Assembly: GCF_000193495.2 (NCBI RefSeq) | Contig: NZ_AP023410.1 | Coordinates: forward strand, 1,178,001 to 1,242,000 | From: Acetobacter aceti NBRC 14818 | GTDB taxonomy: Bacteria > Pseudomonadota > Alphaproteobacteria > Acetobacterales > Acetobacteraceae | Reading direction: 5' to 3' | DNA: 64,000 nt | In this document: one piece after another, positions 53,155-61,685 of the stretch | How the letters are laid out: each line of letters starts with the position of its first letter | How positions within the stretch are numbered: position 1 is the first letter of the stretch | Translations under genes and position numbers: made by a program | The notes under the pieces: generated by a model | Databases searched by the model: none | Seen by the model: the letters and a program-made list of their open reading frames with translations, nothing else | Told to the model about the DNA's origin: nothing

Positions 53155-54433
53155 ATGTCTGAAAATCATCGTAAGCACAGAATTAGCACAGTCGGACAAG
53201 CGCCGCCGTCTCAGCCATTCACATTGTTTATCCCAACCGGCACAAAAAACTACTCAATACGGATTTCTATCGCTGGTCATGGACAACAAAGGATAGCTTT
53301 AAAGACTGCCTTTTATCCTGATGCCCTGTCATTGGCTTATAGAAAATACTGGGATGCAGTAAACAAAGCCGAATCAGGTCAGCCATTAAAGATTAAAACT
53401 ACTGAATCATTGATAAAAGAATGGATGAACCTCTCGCGTCCGCCTGAATTACATCAGAAAACGTCATACAGACAAACAGTGATGACCCGTTATTTTGGTT
53501 CGTTCATTGGCAATCAGTCTATCACTGACAAGACGATGACGGCCTATCAGCAATGGCGAAACACCTACTGGACGGAAGAGACCGGGCAAAGACCTCACCT
53601 ATTTGGAATATCGACGTGCAAGGCCAGAGGATGCCCTTATAAAGAGTCCGGGCAGGCTTATCAGAACGCCAGTTACAGACTCAATAAGGAAAGCCCCTAG
53701 TCACTCCACCATACAGCACGAGAACGCCATCTTGCGTGACTTCTTTCAATGGATGAAACAGGAAGGCCACCTATCACAAATTCCTTCCTTGGTGAGACCA
53801 AAGAAAACAAACTCAACTGATAACAGGCCATCTTTCACAGACAAGGAATTGGCGAAATTCCGTGCTTTCACCATGAAACGCCTACAGCAATCAGCAGAAA
53901 CCAATCGCCATACTCGTTTCCTGTTCTGGTGTTTCACTGAAATCATGATGGATAGCGGCCTTAGAGATACAGAATGTCTCCACCTGAAAAGGTCAGATAT
54001 TATCAATTTCACGACTGACACAAAGCCAAAAAATTATAAGCTATCCATACAGATACAGGGTAAATCCAAATCACGGACCTGTATCCCTAACCCGTCCATC
54101 ATCCATCCCTTGCAGGTTCTCCATGCCGAACAGAACCCCAAAGCTGATGACTACCTGTTCACCTATAAAAATGGAAATCGCGTTAGTTCTTTCTCTGAAC
54201 AGATGAATGAGGCATTGAAAGATGCCAATCTGACCACTGATTATCGCGGTGTTAAGAGAACCTGTTATTCCTTCAAGAATTATTATATTACCAAGGCACT
54301 CAATAACGGCCTGAATATCCACCTATTAGCCAGAAACACCGGCACATCAGTTTCAATGATTGAAAAGCATTATAGCCATGTCAGCTTAGAACAGCACAGG
54401 GATTCACTGATTCCAGAACACCTCCGCATCTAG
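53155..54433 (+). pseudogene. Frameshifted tyrosine-recombinase integrase at tRNA-Val
   Basis: N-terminal arm/core-binding part (53155 to about 53595) and catalytic part (from about 53590) are in different frames. The intact reading needs a change near 53585-53600, where TEETGQR passes to LTYLEYRRARP. The catalytic part has the first Arg (DSGLRDTE), a Lys in GKSKSR and the final SMIEKHYSHV with the nucleophile Tyr. The usual R-H of box II appears as K-N (YSFKNYYIT). An IS5-family element inserted at the 3' end supplies the present TAG; without it the frame would continue three codons to a TAA. AT-rich compared with the backbone. Confidence 0.85.
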
Positions 54434-55297
54434 AGGGTGTTATGTACTTTTTGGCGTGAATGTTGCAGAACAGATGGATGAATACTGCACGCAAACCATA
54501 TCCGTCTGATATCAGCGACGAAGAGTGGTCTCTGATTGTTCTGTATCTTCTTCTGATGAAGGAAGACGCGGAACAACGCCATCATGATCTGCGGGAACTG
54601 TTCAACGGTCTTCGGTATGTGATCCGTTACAGCATTGCATGGCGGGCGATGCCGAACGATCTTCCACCATGGACTGCGGTTTACCAGCAATCCCGGCGCT
54701 GGATGGAAGCGGGATGTTTCGAGGCTGTTGTCCACGATCTCCGGGCTGTGCTGCGGCTGGCTGCAGGAAAACAGGCTGAGCCGACAACGGCGATTATCGA
54801 CAGCCGGACACTGCGTTCGACCCCGGAGAGTGGATCGCGCGCCGGGTATGATGGCGCAAAAAGAAAGAACGGATCGAAACTGCACATGGCGGTCGATACC
54901 CTGGGGCATCTTCTGGCCCTGCATGTCACCCCGGCAAACAGGGATGACCGGGCAGAAGTCGGCCCACTGGCGGAAGCCATTCAGCGGGCAACAGACGGTA
55001 GCATTGAACTGGCATGGGCCGATCAGGGCTATAACGGATCAAAAGCGGCGAAAGCCGCTGAAGAGCAGGATATCACCCTCGAAATCGTCAGGCTGCCTCA
55101 GGAAAAACGGGGTTTTGTGTTGCTGCCCCGACGATGGATCGTGGAGAGATCGTTCGCGTGGGCAACACGGTGCAGAAGGCTCGTAAAAGACTATGAGCGC
55201 TGTGCCTCAACCCTCGCCGCAATGCACACCATCGCCTTCGCAGGTTTCATGCTGAAAAACGCAGCCAGCCTGCTCACGCAAAATGCATAACACCCTC
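54433..55297 (+). mobile_element. Complete IS5-family insertion sequence
   Basis: 865 bp. Terminal inverted repeats begin with a perfect 12-base match (GAGGGTGTTATG at the left; its complement CATAACACCCTC at 55286-55297) and continue imperfectly to GCGTGA. The target TA is duplicated on both sides (54431-54432 and 55298-55299), as in the IS427 group of IS5. It carries one intact transposase. It landed in the last codons of the integrase gene. Confidence 0.92.
54460..55290 (+). CDS. IS5-family transposase
   Basis: 276-residue DDE transposase. The N-terminal part has PYPSDISDEEWSLIVLYL and LRYVIRYSIAWRAMPNDLPPW. The catalytic acids are in IIDSRTLRS, ADQGYNG and IVERSFAWATRCRRLVKDYER. No frameshift is needed. 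It fills the element almost entirely, and the element looks recently active. Confidence 0.93.
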   Translation: MLQNRWMNTARKPYPSDISDEEWSLIVLYLLLMKEDAEQRHHDLRELFNGLRYVIRYSIAWRAMPNDLPPWTAVYQQSRRWMEAGCFEAVVHDLRAVLRLAAGKQAEPTTAIIDSRTLRSTPESGSRAGYDGAKRKNGSKLHMAVDTLGHLLALHVTPANRDDRAEVGPLAEAIQRATDGSIELAWADQGYNGSKAAKAAEEQDITLEIVRLPQEKRGFVLLPRRWIVERSFAWATRCRRLVKDYERCASTLAAMHTIAFAGFMLKNAASLLTQNA

Positions 55298-55299
55298 TA

Positions 55300-55629
55300 C
55301 AGGCCTTCGTAAAAACAAGTTTTAAATCACGTCCACGACAGTCTGAAAAAATATTTTACCAATACAATACAATAATTCACTTTACGAATACCTATCGGTT
55401 CCAAAAACAATACAATACGGCTTTTCTTTTTATCGCAGATAAAAGATAACAATACATAGTTTAATTATTTTCATACTTATTCCACTCACCGACTTGTGAA
55501 AAAAATAATGTTCGTATTTTATAAAATTGAAATTCAAAACCCAGTCGACCAGTACGAAACAAATTTCCATTTTGACTTCTCAGCCACAAAAATCTACCGT
55601 AGCATCTCAGTAAATACGGAGTAAATTAT
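55300..55629. other. AT-rich island DNA without a recognised gene
   Basis: 330 bases right of the IS. The first bases complete the original integrase end (TAC AGG CCT TCG TAA when joined to the left flank). The rest is strongly AT-rich. CGGAG at 55617-55621 is the ribosome-binding site of the small lipoprotein that follows. Confidence 0.5.
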
Positions 55630-55767
55630 ATGTGGAGATTTCTGACTTTTTCATTTCTAATTCTTCTGGCCGGGTGTGGTATGCAACATGCTGGCTGCCC
55701 TGATGATCTACCAAATTCGTCAGACGATACTTCCGGTATCAAATCAGCGATCAGGACCTGTAATTAA
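55630..55767 (+). CDS. Small lipoprotein (45 residues)
   Basis: A short frame MWRFLTFSFLILLAGC... with a short positively charged start, a hydrophobic stretch and the lipobox LAGC (Cys about 16). The mature part is about 30 residues with two more cysteines and many Asp/Ser residues. CGGAG lies eight bases upstream. Entericidin-like in size and layout, but no sequence match is claimed. It may be an accessory of the island, such as a lysis or stress lipoprotein. Confidence 0.55.
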   Translation: MWRFLTFSFLILLAGCGMQHAGCPDDLPNSSDDTSGIKSAIRTCN

Positions 55768-55846
55768 AAAATTAGGGATTTATATACGTGATTGACCTTG
55801 ATCTGATTTTGATCTAATTTTCTCCCTGTAGCGGGGGGAACGGAAT

Positions 55847-56758
55847 ATGATTCCAGAAGTTGGCAGCCTTTTCGAGCTTGCGGAGCTATTCCCGGACGAG
55901 CAGTCCTGTCGCGATCACCTTCGCAGCATCCGGTGGCGTGATGGAGAATCCTGCCCTCATTGTGGCGGTAACAAGATCTATCATTTCAGTGATCGCGAGA
56001 CGTTCAAGTGCGGCAACTGTAAAAAGAGATTTTCCATCAAGGTCGGAACGATCTTTGAGGACACGAAACTCCCTTTGCGTAAATGGTTCATGGCAATCTG
56101 GCTGATTACCAACCATCCAAAGGGAATTGCCTCCACTACGCTCGCCAAAGATGTTGATATCACTCAAAAAAGCGCGTGGTTTGTTCTCCAGAGGCTGCGC
56201 TATGCAACAGTCACAAAGTCTTTCAACGCCCCTTTGAAGGGAACGGTCGAGGCCGACACGACCTATATTGGCGGCAAGGAAAAGAACAAGCACAGCAAGG
56301 ACCGCAAGGGCGGAACGCAGGGCGGCGCGGGAAAGGATGTCGTCCTCGGCATTCTTGAACGCGACGGCGAATTGCGTGCCGGGCATGTCGAAGACACCAA
56401 GGGACCGACCATGAGAGAGGCCATCCGGGAAAACGTGGAGCCCGGTTCAGCGCTCATGACCGATGAAGATCGGTCATTCAAAGGGCTTGGCAAGGACTAC
56501 CGTCATCAGGCCGTCAACCACTCGGCGGGCGAGTATGTCCGGGAGCAGGCGCACACCAACGGGATTGAGAGTGTCTGGGCGCTCCTGAAGCGTCAGATCG
56601 TCGGCGTGCATCATTGGGTGTCTTCGAAGCATCTGGATCGGTATGTTCAGGAAATGTCGTGGCGTTTCAATCGCCGCGATATGAGGGCTGGTGCCCGAAT
56701 GAACGATATGTTCGCGTGCGTCGAGGGAAGACTTCGTTATCGGGAACTTATCGCGTGA
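55847..56758 (+). CDS. IS1595-family (ISXO2-like) transposase
   Basis: 303 residues. An N-terminal zinc ribbon (CPHCGG...CGNCKKRF) is followed by the ISXO2-type DDE-like domain: EADTTYIGGKEKNKH, MTDEDRSFKGLG and HTNGIESVWALLKRQIVGVHHWVSSKHLDRY. Complete and apparently intact. No terminal inverted repeats could be identified around it. Its TGA overlaps the GTG start of the next gene (GTGA), which is unusual for a simple insertion sequence. Confidence 0.9.
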   Translation: MIPEVGSLFELAELFPDEQSCRDHLRSIRWRDGESCPHCGGNKIYHFSDRETFKCGNCKKRFSIKVGTIFEDTKLPLRKWFMAIWLITNHPKGIASTTLAKDVDITQKSAWFVLQRLRYATVTKSFNAPLKGTVEADTTYIGGKEKNKHSKDRKGGTQGGAGKDVVLGILERDGELRAGHVEDTKGPTMREAIRENVEPGSALMTDEDRSFKGLGKDYRHQAVNHSAGEYVREQAHTNGIESVWALLKRQIVGVHHWVSSKHLDRYVQEMSWRFNRRDMRAGARMNDMFACVEGRLRYRELIA

Positions 56759-58047
56759 GCCCGAAATCTTCGTCCGGAAAAGATCTATCTGAATTTTCGT
56801 TCACGGAAGCATTGGAGCGACTTGTCCGCACTGACCTGAAAGAGCTTGCCACCGTTGAAGCTGCGTCCATGACGGAGTCTGAAATAGACGAAATGGTTGC
56901 CGCTTTCGAAAAGGCGTCTCACAGGAGTAACGACGGGAGCGAATACTGGTTCGCACGCGACCTTCAAGGTCTTCTAAGATATGGAAGCTGGAGTTCATTC
57001 AGAAAAGTTCTTGCCCATGCGGCAGAAGACTGCCGGAAATCGGATCAACCGATTGAAAATCACTTTGAAGGTATTGTGTCGGAAGTTGCGACATCGGCCA
57101 CAAAGCGTAGCGTGCCGGACATCAGGCTGTCCCGGTACGCCTGCCACCTTGTCGCAAAAAACAGCGATATCAGAAAGAAGGGTGTGGCATTTGCCCAAGG
57201 GTATTTCATCGTTCAGGTGGGTGCACCGCATGGCACAGACGTTACGCACAATGTCCTGTCAGCGGAAGAAGACGACAGGCGCATCCTGATCCGGAACCTT
57301 GTCAAAAAACACAACAGGCAGCTTGTGAATGCTGCCAAAGGCGCTGGTGTCATCAATCGGGACGATCTCGCTCTTTTCGAGAGCAATGGGTATTCCGGCC
57401 TCTACGGCAATCGAACGGTCGCAGAAATCCGGCAGATACGTGGGCTACCCCAAAACGCCAACCTGCTTGACCGTATGGGCAGCGCCGAGCTTGCCGCGAA
57501 TTTTTTCCGGGTAACGCAGACCGAAGAGAAGCTGCGGCGAGAGGATCTCAACGGGAAGCGGAAGGCTTACCAAGCGCATTATGAGGTCGGACGGCAGGTG
57601 CGCGAAGCCATGCTGAAGATCAGCGGCATCCCGCCAGAGAAACTGCCGCTTGCGAGTCCTATCCGAAGCGCGGCCAAACGGAAGGCACGGAAAACTGACG
57701 GAACGACCGATCAGACGGAGGATGAAAGTCCACAGGAAATCGATTTGAAGGCCGATCTCTGGAAGTATGCCTTGCTTGTCATGGCGACACGGGACGATGG
57801 CTTCATCACGACAACGGAGCTTATTGCCGAACTTCCAAAATATATCGCCATTCCAGATGAACATGGCGATGTGTTGAGAAGTCGCCGCGATAGTAAATTC
57901 TCGCAAATCGTCCGCAACCTGAAGTCACATAGAAAGTCACATACCAACTTCATTTTTTGCGGATATGCAGAAAATATCCCTGGCGGATTTCTGATCACTG
58001 AGCGTGGTCGGGAATTCGTGCAGTCTTACTTCTTAGAATATGAGTGA
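56755..58047 (+). CDS. DinD-like DNA-damage-inducible protein with C-terminal winged-helix-like extension
   Basis: 430 residues from the GTG that overlaps the transposase stop. Residues ~40-285 match E. coli DinD closely in layout: SEYWFARDLQGLLRYGSWSSFRKVL, LSRYACHLVAKN, GYSGLYGNRTVAEI, LDRMGSAELAANFFRVTQTEEKLRRE. DinD (274 residues) inhibits RecA filaments and is SOS-induced. Here about 130 extra residues follow, with a basic linker and a final domain DSKFSQIVRNLKSH...GGFLITERGREF that looks like a winged helix found in restriction-related proteins. The latter is inference. The frame is open upstream within the transposase gene, but family alignment supports the GTG. Confidence 0.82.
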   Translation: MSPKSSSGKDLSEFSFTEALERLVRTDLKELATVEAASMTESEIDEMVAAFEKASHRSNDGSEYWFARDLQGLLRYGSWSSFRKVLAHAAEDCRKSDQPIENHFEGIVSEVATSATKRSVPDIRLSRYACHLVAKNSDIRKKGVAFAQGYFIVQVGAPHGTDVTHNVLSAEEDDRRILIRNLVKKHNRQLVNAAKGAGVINRDDLALFESNGYSGLYGNRTVAEIRQIRGLPQNANLLDRMGSAELAANFFRVTQTEEKLRREDLNGKRKAYQAHYEVGRQVREAMLKISGIPPEKLPLASPIRSAAKRKARKTDGTTDQTEDESPQEIDLKADLWKYALLVMATRDDGFITTTELIAELPKYIAIPDEHGDVLRSRRDSKFSQIVRNLKSHRKSHTNFIFCGYAENIPGGFLITERGREFVQSYFLEYE

Positions 58048-58080
58048 TTTTAATCTATTGAAAAATATGTGGGAGGTAAG

Positions 58081-59751
58081 ATGAAAACTGACACAACACA
58101 GATGCCGTCTTTTCTTAATGATTTACTTCAGCCAACACCAAGTGGAGTAATGAAATTGATGGCAGCATGGGATGGCCTATCAACCGAGACACATATTCTA
58201 ATTCTTTCGCTGTTACCATCAAGGCAATATCCCAATCATTTGCTGCGCCAGGTGCGAGATAAGGCACTCGATAGCGAAGTGCCGTATATTCGCTATCTTT
58301 CCTATCGTGGAATCTATTTTGATAACGACAATATCGTCGAGATAAAGACCAAATCACGTATTGAATCTGACCCAGACTCGTTGGTGCGATATGTAACCAA
58401 AGAACAAGATTTTTCTTTAGGTGACGTTGAGCTTTCAGACCCGAAGAAATTCTTTGCATTACCTCAAGCTGAGCGTCTCGCAAAAGTACGTATTCTTTTA
58501 GGCAGTGGCGAGAAAATTGCCAGAATCATTTCTGATGCGGTTGGTAGAAAACTCATTACTCCCTGGGGGAGTTCACCACAGGATGGAAAAGTATCAGAAA
58601 CAGAACTCTGCGATATTCTGTCAGATTATTTGATTAGACCTGAATTTCGCGAACGCTTCTTGGAGGAGACATACGACGGCTGGCTTGAGCACACGAAGGG
58701 CGAAGAGCTTAAAGCGCTGTGGAACGTAGCCCCTGAATGTCCAGCATCTGTATCTACCCTTATGATTGAACACCTTCCCGTAAAATCGGCTTTTTTTTCT
58801 GAAATACCTAATGATGTAATTGAAAAATTAGATGATTACCAACTTCAGACTCTTTTTTATAGACCAGATATTGGGCTGTCTGATTTAAGAAAGAGCATAT
58901 TTTTCAATAAAGAAAAAAGTGAAAATTTGAGGGTGGCTGCCGCCTCATATAATTTTTCATTAGATAATAAAGAATTTCAAGAAATTCTGTCTCTCCCAGA
59001 AAAGGAAAGAAACAATGAACTTAGGAATCTTGCAACTTATTCTCATGACTTGAGATTGTGTGTTTATCAGGCGCTATATGATTATTTGTTTTTAACCGAT
59101 TACTGGGAAGATGGCTTATATGCTGAGCGATCTAAAGCGCGTAAATTGTCGTGTATTGATCCCAATCGACAGAATAAAAGAGATATCTTACAGCTTCGTT
59201 TATACATTCTTGCAAGATACGCTGTGCCGGTAAAGGATGGAGAAACAGGTTATCCTCCAGATGATGAACTTGCATTCTTAAAAGAGCGCATTATCCCCCA
59301 TAATACGTGGGAAACTTTTATAGAATTTGATTCCGCATGGCAGGCCTATCCTAAGAAAGATGCACTTGAGAAATTTCTGCCACGTATTGACGAAATTGAT
59401 CCGGAGAATGAATGCGATGAGACTGTTGACGCTAATGCTGATCTAATATCCAGAGTAGAAGATAAAATTGACCACCTTATGGCAGCTTCGAGTAAGGCCC
59501 TTGCTGAATCGGAGAATAAATCTGAAAAAATTTCAGAAGACATTTTATCTCTTCAAGATAAACTTTCTCATGACGTGCAGGCCACAAAAGAGTACGCGTT
59601 ACATTTATCAGAAAATATAGAGCAGTCTTTAATCGCATTTATCGAAAATAATTTCGAAAAAAGAATTAAGATTCAAAACAATCTGCGTGGTTTATTATAT
59701 TTAATATGCGGACTGCTCATCATAATACTTTTTGAGATAATGAAGAAGTGA
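58081..59751 (+). CDS. Large tail-anchored hypothetical protein
   Basis: 556 residues preceded by GGGAGG. No domain recognised. The body is charged and mostly helical, possibly repeat-like (SLLPSRQYPNHLLRQVRDKALDSEVPYIRYLSYRGIYF; LPEKERNNELRNLATYSHDLRLCVYQALYDY). From about residue 450 to 530 it is rich in Glu, Lys and Ser and likely coiled coil. It ends in one membrane segment LLYLICGLLIIILFEIMKK, a C-terminal anchor facing the cytoplasm. Lower GC than the backbone. It follows dinD by 33 bases on the same strand and may belong to the same unit. Confidence 0.7.
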   Translation: MKTDTTQMPSFLNDLLQPTPSGVMKLMAAWDGLSTETHILILSLLPSRQYPNHLLRQVRDKALDSEVPYIRYLSYRGIYFDNDNIVEIKTKSRIESDPDSLVRYVTKEQDFSLGDVELSDPKKFFALPQAERLAKVRILLGSGEKIARIISDAVGRKLITPWGSSPQDGKVSETELCDILSDYLIRPEFRERFLEETYDGWLEHTKGEELKALWNVAPECPASVSTLMIEHLPVKSAFFSEIPNDVIEKLDDYQLQTLFYRPDIGLSDLRKSIFFNKEKSENLRVAAASYNFSLDNKEFQEILSLPEKERNNELRNLATYSHDLRLCVYQALYDYLFLTDYWEDGLYAERSKARKLSCIDPNRQNKRDILQLRLYILARYAVPVKDGETGYPPDDELAFLKERIIPHNTWETFIEFDSAWQAYPKKDALEKFLPRIDEIDPENECDETVDANADLISRVEDKIDHLMAASSKALAESENKSEKISEDILSLQDKLSHDVQATKEYALHLSENIEQSLIAFIENNFEKRIKIQNNLRGLLYLICGLLIIILFEIMKK

Positions 59752-59855
59752 TCTCCTGATATTTTCGTGGGTAATATCACTGCGTGCAATTTATTAGATA
59801 TGTAAACTTTAGTTCTTAATTTATCTATTTAGGTGAGATCAATAAAGGATGTGGA

Positions 59856-60482
59856 ATGGCAAGACTAAAGAAAAATGATATAAAACGGCATCGTTATTGG
59901 CTATCGAACTGGCATACTCCAGAGGAAGTGACTTCCTACATTGATCCTATCATTCAGCATATCGGGTCAGTAGATTTCTTTAATCAAGCCGGACTAACAT
60001 TTCTTCACGAGGCTTGGCTTGCGGCTGAGTTTGGGGAAATTCGCAATATTGCAAAAGTGCGTCTTGTAAACGAAAGTCACGAGTGGCCTGATTTTGAAGC
60101 GTGTGATCATCACAGCGTTGAGCCGATAGAATGCGTGGAAGCAGTTATTCCTGGACGACGACGCGGTGACGAATATCGAGAAAGAGAAGAGAATAAGGAG
60201 CTTACCGAAGATCCCGTAGAAAATTGGATCGAACGAGCCGGCGCTGTTCCTCGCGCCCTTGATGTGGCAATCAAGAAGAAAACTTCCAAGAATTACAACA
60301 ATTCTGTCAGCCTTCTTGTCTATCTGAATATTTACGAATATGGCATTAGAACAAATGAAATAGAGAATGAAATTTATTCAAAAATGGATGCTTATAAAAT
60401 CTTTTTCCATCGCATATATGTACTCTGGAAGAAGAAAATCTACGCATCTGATGATCCGAGATCCGTCCCCGCACCAAGCTAA
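59856..60482 (+). CDS. Hypothetical protein, possible nuclease-like motif
   Basis: 208 residues. N-terminal third: aromatic and helical (YWLSNWHTPEEVTSYIDPIIQHIG). The middle has an acidic/basic signature WPDFEAC...EPIECVEAVIPGRRRGDEYRE. The P-D-F followed by E-x-x-E spacing recalls the core of PD-(D/E)XK nucleases, but this is only a visual hint. The C-terminal part is a mixed helix/strand region. It follows the tail-anchored gene by 104 bases. Codon use is AT-rich, as in its neighbour. Confidence 0.6.
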   Translation: MARLKKNDIKRHRYWLSNWHTPEEVTSYIDPIIQHIGSVDFFNQAGLTFLHEAWLAAEFGEIRNIAKVRLVNESHEWPDFEACDHHSVEPIECVEAVIPGRRRGDEYREREENKELTEDPVENWIERAGAVPRALDVAIKKKTSKNYNNSVSLLVYLNIYEYGIRTNEIENEIYSKMDAYKIFFHRIYVLWKKKIYASDDPRSVPAPS

Positions 60483-60661
60483 TTGGCCGTATCTGAGCGC
60501 GCGCAATATACAAAACTCCGCATGACAGAGGAAAATGACCAACGCGATGATAACATCGGTTAATCTTTATAAATCAGAGTATTACGCGTTGATTTTAGAT
60601 TTTAGGTCATACAGGTATATAGATCCCAAAAATTACCATTCAAAAACGTTTCTGGGAGCAT

Positions 60662-61030
60662 CTATACTCCGCCCTCTTTGTGCAGGGCGTTTTTATCATC
60701 CTGAACCTTCTCCATTATCTCTGACAATTTACTGGTGTAAGTTTTTTTTACCTTGGAAACAGCATTTTTAAGACTTTCCTTCGGCGCTTTCTGACATTCA
60801 TCCCGAATGGATTTGGAAAGTCCTTTTGTCACTTCGTCCGGCGCACGGGATTCTGCCATTTTATCGCCTGAATAATTGTCATGTTCTTCATTCAGGTAAT
60901 CCAGACATGTTGTCTTTGTGGTTACTTTTCGAATCAACTCACCATAATCACCATCTTCCTCCTGTGCTAGAGCTATATTTGAACCCACAACCAATGAACA
61001 AATAGAAAATAGAAATATAAGCCTCTTCAT
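60662..61030 (-). CDS. Small exported hypothetical protein
   Basis: 122 residues from the ATG at 61030 (GGAAGGG upstream). Signal peptide KRLIFLFSICSLVVGSNIALA, cut before QEED. The mature part is Lys/Glu/Asp-rich, likely helical, with two cysteines (TCLDYL, ECQKAP). The frame is open further upstream to 61108. No family recognised. It lies on the opposite strand to the cassette and is AT-rich, so it probably belongs to the island. Confidence 0.6.
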   Translation of the reverse strand: MKRLIFLFSICSLVVGSNIALAQEEDGDYGELIRKVTTKTTCLDYLNEEHDNYSGDKMAESRAPDEVTKGLSKSIRDECQKAPKESLKNAVSKVKKTYTSKLSEIMEKVQDDKNALHKEGGV

Positions 61031-61326
61031 TGTGGAAACCCTTCCAGCTTCAATATTAGGTTCATACCAAAATATAGCTTTATCTGAGCATTTGCAGACA
61101 AAATTCAACCGATATTATAACCCTCCTGACACGACCACACTCTACCAATCCACTGCTCCGGTCTATAGCCCGAAGAAATAACCATAGCAGATTAAGCATG
61201 AGGTGTTCAGGCTTTGCCCGGAAAGTGAAAGCCAATTACTCATCCAGGTTTGATCTGATTTCAACTCCGGCTTTACAAATTTAGAAAGAAGCCGCGAGAA
61301 GATCAAATACCGACAGCCAACATTAT
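61031..61326. other. Probable right margin of the island
   Basis: About 300 bases without a gene. Composition shifts from AT-rich to backbone-like over this stretch. I looked for a copy of the tRNA-Val 3' end as a right attachment site and did not find one here. Confidence 0.35.
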
Positions 61327-61357
61327 AAAACAGGGGACGTATCGGTTCCCCTGTTTT
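61327..61357. terminator. Strong intrinsic terminator
   Basis: AAAACAGGGGA (61327-61337) pairs perfectly with TCCCCTGTTTT (61347-61357) around a nine-base loop. It has T/A tails in both directions. It lies just beyond the DUF1150 gene end on the minus strand. Confidence 0.85.
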
Positions 61358-61400
61358 CTCTGAGCCTTAACGCCTAATCTTCCGACCCAGTCAACACAAG

Positions 61401-61649
61401 TCAATGCAATAAAGTTGCCACCAAGGCGTGCTCATCAATAGCAGAACGAACCATTTCGCTATCTTCAGTCGTTCCCATCAACTCTCCGTTAGCCGCATAG
61501 ATTGCGAACATTTCCTGCCCTAACTGGGAATCCCGCCGTACATAGACCAGACGAGGAAGCCCCAGACTCAGAAACTGCGCGTCCGTCATGTTGCGGATAT
61601 CAACCAGTTCCTGGACGGCCGGAGTAGCGCCTGATGTTTTATTCTGCAT
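61401..61649 (-). CDS. DUF1150 family protein
   Basis: 82-residue cytoplasmic protein. The family core LGLPRLVYVRRDSQLGQEMFAIYAANGELMG is clear. In alphaproteobacteria this family is commonly encoded next to small heat-shock proteins, as here, 36 bases after hsp20. Its function is not known. Confidence 0.85.
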   Translation of the reverse strand: MQNKTSGATPAVQELVDIRNMTDAQFLSLGLPRLVYVRRDSQLGQEMFAIYAANGELMGTTEDSEMVRSAIDEHALVATLLH

Positions 61650-61685
61650 ATCTCCCCCTTTTCTGAGCCAGACTATATGGGGAAA

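Noticed and set aside
55798-61261. 12-base direct repeat TTGATCTGATTT at 55798 and 61250 flanking the cassette
   Set aside because: A 12-base match between two points of a 6 kb AT-rich stretch is expected by chance, and the flanks do not extend it, so I do not call it an attachment or target duplication.
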